Positions 1 through 5,009 of a stretch of 6,451 bases of DNA are shown piece after piece. The stretch's first letter is position 1. Every line of letters begins with the position of its first letter. The translations under genes were made by a program, and so were the position numbers. The notes below the pieces were generated by a model. That model saw only the letters and a program-made list of their open reading frames with translations. It was not told the origin of the DNA and did not search any database. Source of the stretch: Candidatus Bathyarchaeota archaeon (lineage in GTDB: Archaea > Thermoproteota > Bathyarchaeia > TCS64). The stretch spans positions 1 to 6,451 of the forward strand of contig DUKA01000192.1 of the NCBI GenBank assembly GCA_013329615.1, written 5' to 3'.

Positions 1-225
1 AACCTCCACGAGAGCTTCCCCGAGCCGCCTATCGCCGTCGCACCGACGGTGCAGACGAGGCAGGCAGAGGTCATAGCCTATGGCTATGAGCCCACATTCT
101 CCCCTCGAACGGCTCAGGCTACTGAGAAGACGAACGACTGGAGCATGCTCTCCGACGACGTCGTGAAGATGCTGGACCAGATCAACGCGAAGGGCGGCCT
201 CAAGATGGAGGAGATCGTCGCATGA
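1..225 (+). CDS. cdvB: CdvB (ESCRT-III homologue), C-terminal 74 residues only
   Basis: This is the open frame entering from the left edge and ending in TGA at 223-225; the filament-forming ESCRT-III core lies outside the window. The visible tail begins with a proline-rich segment (SFPEPPIAVAP, fragment residues 5-15) resembling the MIM2 motif by which archaeal ESCRT-III proteins bind the MIT domain of CdvC. A low-complexity linker follows, and then a helix-turn-strand-like end (DWSMLSDDVVKMLDQINAKG, then GLKMEEIVA). That end looks like the beginning of the C-terminal winged-helix segment which in Sulfolobus CdvB binds CdvA, but it stops after roughly its first third. The TGA overlaps the ATG of the downstream cdvC, a coupling arrangement. 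The identification rests on the MIM2-like motif, the winged-helix-like end and the cdvC neighbour. Without the core domain it is an inference, though a strong one. Confidence 0.75.
   Translation, partial: NLHESFPEPPIAVAPTVQTRQAEVIAYGYEPTFSPRTAQATEKTNDWSMLSDDVVKMLDQINAKGGLKMEEIVA
207..213 (+). promoter_or_regulatory. Shine-Dalgarno site for cdvC
   Basis: The sequence GGAGGAG lies inside the end of cdvB, with 8 bases between it and the ATG at 222. It fixes the cdvC start and, together with the ATGA overlap, indicates translation of cdvC from a shared message. It contrasts with the promoter-proximal genes in this window, which lack such a site and appear leaderless. Confidence 0.7.
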
Positions 226-1385
226 GCGTCGCCACTATGCTTGAGAACGAGGCGATGAAGTACGCCGCCGACGCCGTCAAGTATGACAAGATGGGTGACA
301 AGGACAAGGCGACGGAGAGCTACAAGCGAGCCGTCGAGCAGCTGACGCGCCTCATTAAACTTTACCCCGACTATACATTCAACAAATTCTACGTCGAGAA
401 GGTCACAACGTATCAGGAGCGTATCCGCCTCCTCAAGTCGGAGGACGGCGAGGACATGGGTGTCGAGAAGTTCACGAGCTTCGAGACTAAACAGACGAGT
501 TCGCAGCAGTCGATGGATGAGAACGCCTCCGAGCCTTCTGAGAAGCCGAACGTGAACTGGGGCGACGTGGCGGGCCTCGAAGACGCCAAGAAGGCGATCA
601 AGGAGGTCATTGTCTACCCGGTGAAGCGCCCCGATCTGTTCCCCTTGGGATGGTCGCGTGGGCTACTCCTGTTTGGTCCCCCCGGCTGTGGTAAGACGCT
701 CCTCGCTGCAGCTGTAGCGAACGAGATCGATGCACAATTTATCCAGATAGACCCAGCGAACATCATGTCGAAGTGGCTGGGCGCGGCTGAGCAGAACGTC
801 GCCAAGATATTCGGCGGCGCACGCAAGACCGCGATGGCGGGAAAGCCAGTAATCATATTCATAGATGAGGTAGACAGCATACTCGGCGTCCACACCAACG
901 AGGTGGGAGGCGAGGTCCGCATGAGAAACCAGTTCCTCAAGGAGATGGACGGCCTCCAAGACAAGGGTAAAAACTACCACCTCTACGTCGTCGCGGCGAC
1001 GAACAAGCCGTGGGACCTGGATTGGGCGTTCATACGCCGCTTCCAGAAGAGGGTCATGGTACCCCTTCCAGATTACGCCACACGCCTGCAGATGTTCGAG
1101 TTAAACAGCGCCCAGCTCGAGCTCACGCAGGACGTCGACTTCCACACCCTCACTCAGCTGACGGACGGGTACAGCGGCAGTGACATCAAGGACATCTGCC
1201 AGGTCATCCGCCAGGAGGTCATCAGGGAGCTCTTCGAGTCCGGCGAAGCCGACAACACGACCAAGAAGCCGAGGAAGCTCAATATCGCCGACTTCAAGCG
1301 CTCCATCACCAACAGGAAACCAAGCGTCTCCAAGGAGATGATGAAGGAGTACGACAAGTGGTTCGACCAGTTCAAGGCGCTCTAG
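222..1385 (+). CDS. cdvC: CdvC, Vps4-type AAA+ ATPase with MIT domain
   Basis: This ATPase disassembles or remodels ESCRT-III (CdvB) filaments at the membrane during archaeal cell division and related membrane scission. Residues 1-75 form a three-helix MIT domain that should bind the MIM2-like tail of CdvB. A Ser/Thr/Glu-rich linker (about 76-109) leads to the AAA module. Its motifs are Walker A GPPGCGKT (152-159), pore loop 1 SKWLG with Trp185, Walker B IIFIDE ending at Glu216, sensor-1 Asn261, arginine fingers Arg272-Arg273 in IRRFQKR, and the GYSGSDI helix of the small domain (316-322). A Vps4-like C-terminal helix (SVSKEMMKEYDKWFDQF) closes the protein. No insertion the size of the eukaryotic beta domain is present. 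At 387 residues the length is normal for archaeal CdvC. One oddity is that pore loop 1 reads GAAE where GE(S/A)E is usual. The ATG start is supported by GGAGGAG 8 bases upstream and by the MIT domain beginning at residue 1. The gene overlaps cdvB by 4 bp and abuts the next gene with no spacer. Confidence 0.96.
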   Translation: MSVATMLENEAMKYAADAVKYDKMGDKDKATESYKRAVEQLTRLIKLYPDYTFNKFYVEKVTTYQERIRLLKSEDGEDMGVEKFTSFETKQTSSQQSMDENASEPSEKPNVNWGDVAGLEDAKKAIKEVIVYPVKRPDLFPLGWSRGLLLFGPPGCGKTLLAAAVANEIDAQFIQIDPANIMSKWLGAAEQNVAKIFGGARKTAMAGKPVIIFIDEVDSILGVHTNEVGGEVRMRNQFLKEMDGLQDKGKNYHLYVVAATNKPWDLDWAFIRRFQKRVMVPLPDYATRLQMFELNSAQLELTQDVDFHTLTQLTDGYSGSDIKDICQVIRQEVIRELFESGEADNTTKKPRKLNIADFKRSITNRKPSVSKEMMKEYDKWFDQFKAL

Positions 1386-1790
1386 GTGATTATTTTGGAT
1401 GCTCCTAAGACAGACCACATAGTAACAGCTGTGAAAGAGCTCGGCAGTTCATGCGTCGAGTCCGCGGACCTGCTGAGCGGCATGAATGGTGCCCTCCACG
1501 AGGTGAATCAGCTATACGATCACGGGTACGGTGGAGCCGGGAATAGCATGATTTCCTTCGGCATCGCACTCGTGGCGTTCCCCGAGCCCTTCATGGTGTC
1601 CGACGTAATAGGCGCCGGGATGGTCGCCGCGGGGTTCATGTACAAACACTTCGTCCCGCCGCCGATGTATATAGACAACGTCTTTGAAACGATACAGGAA
1701 CAGGTTCAGGCGATACACGCGACGGGTGAGGGGCTCAACCAGAACTACTCACCCGAGGTCGACCTCTCATCTTTCAAATTCGAGTTCTAG
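1386..1790 (+). CDS. Uncharacterised hairpin membrane protein in the cdv operon
   Basis: I do not recognise this 134-residue protein. Residues 8-46 are predicted helical and soluble (IVTAVKELGSSCVESADLL...). Residues 54-89 are hydrophobic and glycine-rich, split by a Pro-Glu-Pro turn at 66-68 (SMISFGIALVAF / FMVSDVIGAGMVAAGFMY), consistent with a re-entrant hairpin or two short membrane helices. A PPP step at 91-93 leads into an amphipathic helix (about 95-118), and the protein ends in an acidic stretch and the alternating tail SSFKFEF. No signal peptide is seen. The GTG start is the codon immediately after the cdvC TAG and in the same frame, so it would be made by reinitiation. No good Shine-Dalgarno site is visible, so a start at the TTG of residue 4 or the ATG of residue 33 cannot be excluded. 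Its place behind cdvB-cdvC suggests a membrane-linked role in Cdv function, but that is inference from position alone. Its stop lies in a CTAG shared with the convergent deaminase gene. Confidence 0.75.
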   Translation: MIILDAPKTDHIVTAVKELGSSCVESADLLSGMNGALHEVNQLYDHGYGGAGNSMISFGIALVAFPEPFMVSDVIGAGMVAAGFMYKHFVPPPMYIDNVFETIQEQVQAIHATGEGLNQNYSPEVDLSSFKFEF

Positions 1791-2836
1791 CCACGCTTCA
1801 ACTCCCTGTGTTCACGTAGGAACGTTTCCCGAAGCTCATTCTTCCTCTTTTCAGGCAGGAAGCTCGTCTCGACGGAGTCAAGGCTTATCCCCATGAGTTC
1901 GTCGACTGTGAAGCCTAGTTCCCTATGGAGTTGTATGTACTCGTTGTTTATGTCGGTGTTGAACATGGGTGGGTCGTCGCTGTTGACGCTGACCCTGATG
2001 CCCTGTTTAATGAAGCCGCGTATGGGGTGCTCCTTCATCGATTTTACGGCGCCGATTCTGAGGTTGCTCGTCGGGCACGCCTCGATGGTGATGCCCCTGC
2101 TCTTGATCTCCTTGAGCAACGTGGGGTCCTTGATGGCGGTGACGCCGTGTCCTATTCTCTCGACGTTCAGTGTCTTTATGGCGCCCCAGATGCTCTCGGG
2201 ACCCGCGTCCTCTCCGGCGTGCGCGACTAGGCGGAGACCGAGGTCGCTCGCCTTCTTGTAGACCTTCTCGTAGGGTTCGGGTGGGAAACCGTTCTCACTT
2301 CCGCCGAGGTCGACGGCGACGATGTTGTCTCCCTTCTTCTTTATCCAGCCTAGCTCCTTGGCGGCGACCTCTGGTCCGTAGTTGCGGACTAGGTCGATGC
2401 GTATGGTACAGGTTATGCCCCATTTTCTCTTAGCGCGTCTGATTCCCTTGTTTATGGCGTCGAGCATCTCGTCGTAGTCGAGCCCGCGGCGGACGTGGTC
2501 GTTTGCGGAAAATATCGCCTCGACGTGCTTTACGTTGCACGCCGCCTCGGATTCGAGCATCTCGTAAGTGATCCTCTCATAATACTTGGGCTCTGTGATG
2601 CAGTCGTTGACGGTGCTGTAGACGTTCAGGAAGTGGGGGAAGTCGCCATACTGGAAGAACTTCTTGACGTCGTCGAGGTTCTTGAAGGGCATCTCGACGC
2701 CGTTGTCCTCGATGATGCCGAGGAGCGTCTCGGGCTTCGTAGAGCCGACGATGTGAATGTGTTGCTCTAGCTTTGGTAGTTTCTTGATGATCTCCTCTGT
2801 GTTGGTGTGGTTTTTTGCGGGTTCGGGAGTGTTCAT
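1787..2836 (-). CDS. Adenosine deaminase superfamily (COG1816-type) nucleoside deaminase
   Basis: This is a cytosolic TIM-barrel metalloenzyme expected to hydrolyse the 6-amino group of adenosine or a relative, giving the inosine-type product and ammonia. The full set of metal and catalytic residues is visible: His26 and His28 in HIHIVGS, His206 and Glu209 in AHAGED, His230 in RIGHG, and Asp287-Asp288 in VNSDDPP. At 349 residues the length is typical. The Asp that normally follows the HxH motif (HxHLDG in adenosine deaminases, contacting the ribose 5'-hydroxyl in the mouse enzyme) is Val30 here. This argues for a substrate without a 5'-hydroxyl, such as 5'-methylthioadenosine or 5'-deoxyadenosine, rather than plain adenosine. 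A 6-aminodeoxyfutalosine or adenine deaminase role is also possible. The ATG start is supported by a TATA-like box about 30 bp upstream. The gene stands alone on its strand, convergent with the cdv operon and divergent from the phosphatase gene. The family call is firm, the substrate open. Confidence 0.92.
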   Translation of the reverse strand: MNTPEPAKNHTNTEEIIKKLPKLEQHIHIVGSTKPETLLGIIEDNGVEMPFKNLDDVKKFFQYGDFPHFLNVYSTVNDCITEPKYYERITYEMLESEAACNVKHVEAIFSANDHVRRGLDYDEMLDAINKGIRRAKRKWGITCTIRIDLVRNYGPEVAAKELGWIKKKGDNIVAVDLGGSENGFPPEPYEKVYKKASDLGLRLVAHAGEDAGPESIWGAIKTLNVERIGHGVTAIKDPTLLKEIKSRGITIEACPTSNLRIGAVKSMKEHPIRGFIKQGIRVSVNSDDPPMFNTDINNEYIQLHRELGFTVDELMGISLDSVETSFLPEKRKNELRETFLREHRELKRG

Positions 2837-2862
2837 TTACTATCCTTCGTCTGAGGCAGGAG

Positions 2863-2870
2863 TTAAAAAG
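2863..2870 (-). promoter_or_regulatory. TATA box of the deaminase gene
   Basis: On the minus strand this reads CTTTTTAA, close to the archaeal box A, and is centred about 30 bp upstream of the deaminase ATG. With the usual 26-27 bp from box to transcription start, the message would have a leader of only about 4 bases. The adjoining upstream bases do not look like a strong BRE. Confidence 0.5.
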
Positions 2871-2871
2871 G

Positions 2872-2890
2872 GCGTCGCCGTCTTTGACGC
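2872..2890. repeat. Short inverted repeat between divergent TATA boxes
   Basis: GCGTC at 2872-2876 is matched by GACGC at 2886-2890, with 9 bases between. It lies between the TATA boxes of the deaminase and phosphatase genes, where a repressor or activator could act on both. Five-base arms arise easily by chance in GC-rich DNA, so an operator role is only a suggestion. Confidence 0.2.
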
Positions 2891-2896
2891 GATGAA

Positions 2897-2904
2897 TATT
2901 TAAA
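2897..2904 (+). promoter_or_regulatory. TATA box of the histidine-phosphatase gene
   Basis: The sequence TATTTAAA is centred about 26 bp before the GTG at 2926, so transcription should begin at or next to the start codon and give a leaderless message. This spacing is the best support for the GTG start, since no Shine-Dalgarno site precedes it. Confidence 0.6.
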
Positions 2905-2925
2905 GAAAGAAGCGAACCCTTCCCT

Positions 2926-3630
2926 GTGAAGAGCGTCCTAAAATCAGTGGATTGGGGTAAGCCCGCGCTGAGCCTTCTCGAAAGCCTTTATGACCTCGAA
3001 CCGGACAAGCCCGCCGTGCTTCACATTCGTCACACAGAGCGTCCCCCCTACGACCCTGACATAAGTAACCAATTACTCTGCACGATTGGGGGGATGAAGG
3101 CCGCGGTGGAGTTCGGTAGAGGTGTTCCCCCCGAGAGGGTTGTCCGCCTTCACTCAACAAAGATCAAGAGAGCCGAGCAGACCGCCCAGAGTATCGGGGA
3201 AGGGTTGGCGTCCCGTGGAATCGACCCCACATATTCAGAGAGATTCGATGACCTAATGATCCTCGACTCTAAGAATGCCTCAACGTATCTCTCCGAGAAC
3301 CTGAAGCGGAGCCGAGGTGAAGTCGAAGCGTCGATTAACTTCACCGACGACTGGTGCGCGGGCTTGACGCCTCCAGCCTTCTGCGACTCGAAGAGATTTG
3401 CACGCTTCTTCGCGGATCACACCATAGCCAGCCTCGAGGGAGCGGAACCGTCGGGGTTGGATATATACGTCACCCACGATGTCTGGGTGGGGTGTCTACT
3501 CTGGCACTGGTTCGGGATAACCACTCCCTCAGACGGTATAGGTTTCCTCGACGGCTTCCTACTCCAGCCTCGTGAGGGCGCGATGACTCTCTGGTTCCGG
3601 GGTGAGAAGAGGATCGTGGAATCCCCTTAG
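2926..3630 (+). CDS. Histidine phosphatase superfamily protein
   Basis: This is a predicted soluble phosphohydrolase working through a phosphohistidine intermediate; the substrate is unknown. The catalytic RH pair is Arg35-His36 in VLHIRHTERPP, the second arginine is Arg82 in LHSTKIKRAEQTA (the S...R..QTA motif), and the second histidine is His184 in YVTHD. The RHxxRPP run and the His-Asp pair resemble branch 2 (acid phosphatase/phytase: RHGxRxP and HD). However, the 234-residue length and the S...R..QTA helix are those of the smaller branch 1 enzymes, so a branch cannot be assigned with confidence. There is no signal peptide, which argues against a secreted phytase or acid phosphatase. The GTG start follows a well-placed TATA box. 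The gene ends in two tandem TAG codons (3628-3633) and is flanked by divergent (deaminase) and convergent (transporter) genes, so it is probably a single-gene unit. Confidence 0.85.
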   Translation: MKSVLKSVDWGKPALSLLESLYDLEPDKPAVLHIRHTERPPYDPDISNQLLCTIGGMKAAVEFGRGVPPERVVRLHSTKIKRAEQTAQSIGEGLASRGIDPTYSERFDDLMILDSKNASTYLSENLKRSRGEVEASINFTDDWCAGLTPPAFCDSKRFARFFADHTIASLEGAEPSGLDIYVTHDVWVGCLLWHWFGITTPSDGIGFLDGFLLQPREGAMTLWFRGEKRIVESP

Positions 3631-3656
3631 TAGTGGGGCTCCATGCAGATGCGATG

Positions 3657-3664
3657 AAAATTTT
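3657..3664. terminator. Possible weak bidirectional terminator (AAAATTTT)
   Basis: The 64 bases between the convergent phosphatase and transporter genes contain the palindrome AAAATTTT, giving a run of four T on either strand. Archaeal termination often needs only T-runs, but four is short and no stem-loop accompanies it. Nothing else is seen in this gap. Confidence 0.25.
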
Positions 3665-3694
3665 ACCATTGGACCTAGAGATGATAGTGTTCGG

Positions 3695-4918
3695 TTAATT
3701 TGCCTTATTGATGCCGCCGTATGTCTCCTTCGTGAAGAATACCATGGTAGCCGTCATCACGAGGGCGCTCAGGATCATGACCATGTTCGACGCGGAGTAG
3801 TTCCCCGTTATATCGATGAGGCTACCGTAGAACGGTGTAATAATGGAGTAGCCTATCGTCCCGAGCCCGTTCACGAGCCCGAGCCCAATGCTTGCCTTCT
3901 CGGGCGGGAGCACCTCGGGGACCATGCTGAAGAACAGAACCCACATGGAGCCGCAGAAGTTGATGCCGAATGAGAGTGTCATGAGGAGCGGTAGGGGCAG
4001 CCCGGCGGGGGCGAAGATGAAGGTCGTGACGATGATCGTGTAGAGGCAGGAGAATATCATGAGCGGCAACTTCCTCTTCCTGAGCCTGTCCGAAACCGCG
4101 CCCATGATAATACACCCGGGAATGCCCGCGATGGTCCCGAGGCTTGTGACGAGCCCGCCCTCGACATACGACAGCCCCTTAGTCTCCATGAGGAAGAGAG
4201 TCATCCAAGAGTTGAGGACCCAACCGAAGCTGAGGAGGAGATAGCCTAGTATGAAGGGGTAGATGCGCCTATCCTTCAAGACCTCGGCGAAGGACCTCAG
4301 TGTGTTCTTGATCGACTTGCGTTCGGTCCTGCTGACGGCTGTGTTTTCCTTGAGTATGAAGAAGTTCATCCCAGTGTTTACGAGGAGGATTAAAGCGACG
4401 AGGATATAGAGGTTTCTCCAGCCACCGAACATCGCGTTGGCGAGCGGGAATCCCATGTAGCTGGTGAAGTTGCCGAGCCCGCTGGCCGCGCTCAGGACGC
4501 CTATGGCGGTCGCCTTGCGCTCGATGGGGAACCAGTGGGTGATGAGGCTGACGGCGTTTATGTAGAAGACGCTGCAGCCGACGCCCATGATTATCTGGGC
4601 CACCACAAGCAGCTCGAACCTGAAGCTCAGCCAGAAGAGGAAGATGCCCACGACGGTGAGTGTGGTGAATCCGAGGATGGTCTTACGCGGGCCCCACATA
4701 TCGGTGAACATGCCGGCGGGTATCTGCATTATCCCATAGATGATGAAGAAGGCCGTGATGAGGAGCCCCATGGTCCCCTTATTGATGCCCAGTTCGGCGA
4801 TGAGCACGGGGGACAGCGCGGAGGAGGCCGCCTTGAGGAAGTTCTCCCCGTAGTAAGTGACCCAGAGCGAAGCCAGTAGGATGAGCGCGAAGCTGCCCTT
4901 CTTCTCCAATGTGCCCAC
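3695..4918 (-). CDS. Major facilitator superfamily (MFS) transporter
   Basis: This is an integral membrane secondary transporter of unknown substrate. The 407 residues carry about twelve hydrophobic segments in two halves. The MFS motif A is clear after the second helix (GMFTDMWGPRKT, residues 69-80, with Gly69, Asp73, Gly76 and Arg78). A degenerate second copy lies in the C-terminal half (GAVSDRLRKRK, 273-283). A charged cytoplasmic loop at about 190-220 joins the halves (KENTAVSRTERKSIKNTLRSF). The N-terminal helix contains WVTYYGENFLKAASSALSP, and the fourth-fifth helix region MGVGCSVFYINAVSLITHWFPIERKATAIG matches the general pattern of organic-anion or nitrate-type MFS carriers. The start is GTG (minus-strand codon at 4918-4916), followed by GTLEKKGS. 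A TATA-like box lies about 30 bp upstream. The gene is divergent from the MTA phosphorylase across a compact shared promoter region, which leaves room for co-regulation and perhaps nucleoside, base or sulfur-compound transport, but nothing in the protein shows this. Confidence 0.92.
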   Translation of the reverse strand: MGTLEKKGSFALILLASLWVTYYGENFLKAASSALSPVLIAELGINKGTMGLLITAFFIIYGIMQIPAGMFTDMWGPRKTILGFTTLTVVGIFLFWLSFRFELLVVAQIIMGVGCSVFYINAVSLITHWFPIERKATAIGVLSAASGLGNFTSYMGFPLANAMFGGWRNLYILVALILLVNTGMNFFILKENTAVSRTERKSIKNTLRSFAEVLKDRRIYPFILGYLLLSFGWVLNSWMTLFLMETKGLSYVEGGLVTSLGTIAGIPGCIIMGAVSDRLRKRKLPLMIFSCLYTIIVTTFIFAPAGLPLPLLMTLSFGINFCGSMWVLFFSMVPEVLPPEKASIGLGLVNGLGTIGYSIITPFYGSLIDITGNYSASNMVMILSALVMTATMVFFTKETYGGINKAN

Positions 4919-4943
4919 TTAGCCCGTGGGGGACGTTGATGGG

Positions 4944-4953
4944 CTTTTTAAAC
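4944..4953 (-). promoter_or_regulatory. TATA box of the MFS transporter gene
   Basis: On the minus strand this reads GTTTAAAAAG, centred about 31 bp upstream of the GTG start, so a leader of only a few bases is expected. It is preceded directly on its own strand by CTAAAC, a plausible BRE. Confidence 0.55.
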
Positions 4954-4978
4954 GTTTAGCGCCGGAACTCGTCTAAAC
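4954..4978. repeat. CTAAAC inverted repeat joining two divergent promoters
   Basis: GTTTAG at 4954-4959 and CTAAAC at 4973-4978 form a perfect six-base inverted repeat with a 13-base spacer. Each arm directly abuts one of the two divergent TATA boxes, so both the transporter and phosphorylase promoters read CTAAAC followed by the TATA box. The simplest reading is a pair of identical TFB-recognition elements (BRE). A shared operator for a dimeric regulator is the alternative. Confidence 0.45.
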
Positions 4979-4986
4979 CTTTATCA
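4979..4986 (+). promoter_or_regulatory. TATA box of the MTA phosphorylase gene
   Basis: The sequence CTTTATCA (followed by TAAATA) is centred about 27 bp before the ATG at 5010, predicting transcription from the start codon itself (leaderless). CTAAAC lies directly upstream as the likely BRE. There is no Shine-Dalgarno site before the gene. Confidence 0.6.
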
Positions 4987-5009
4987 TAAATACCACGCAT
5001 TTTCTCCCC

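Noticed and set aside
222..1385. Possibility that the ATPase is a proteasome-activating nucleotidase or Cdc48-type AAA protein.
   Set aside because: The N-terminal MIT domain, single AAA module, SKWLG pore loop and coupling to an ESCRT-III-like tail fit CdvC/Vps4 and not those families.
614..1418. Several open frames of about 70-116 codons on the minus strand opposite cdvC.
   Set aside because: They mirror the conserved AAA domain of cdvC, show no recognisable motif and have no promoter or ribosome site of their own.
1893..2770. Overlapping plus-strand open frames opposite the deaminase gene.
   Set aside because: The minus-strand deaminase has a complete active site in this region, so these are frame shadows.
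3653..3697. A 14-codon open frame (MKILPLDLEMIVFG) in the gap between the phosphatase and transporter genes.
   Set aside because: It is too short, lacks a ribosome site, and lies between convergent genes with no promoter of its own.
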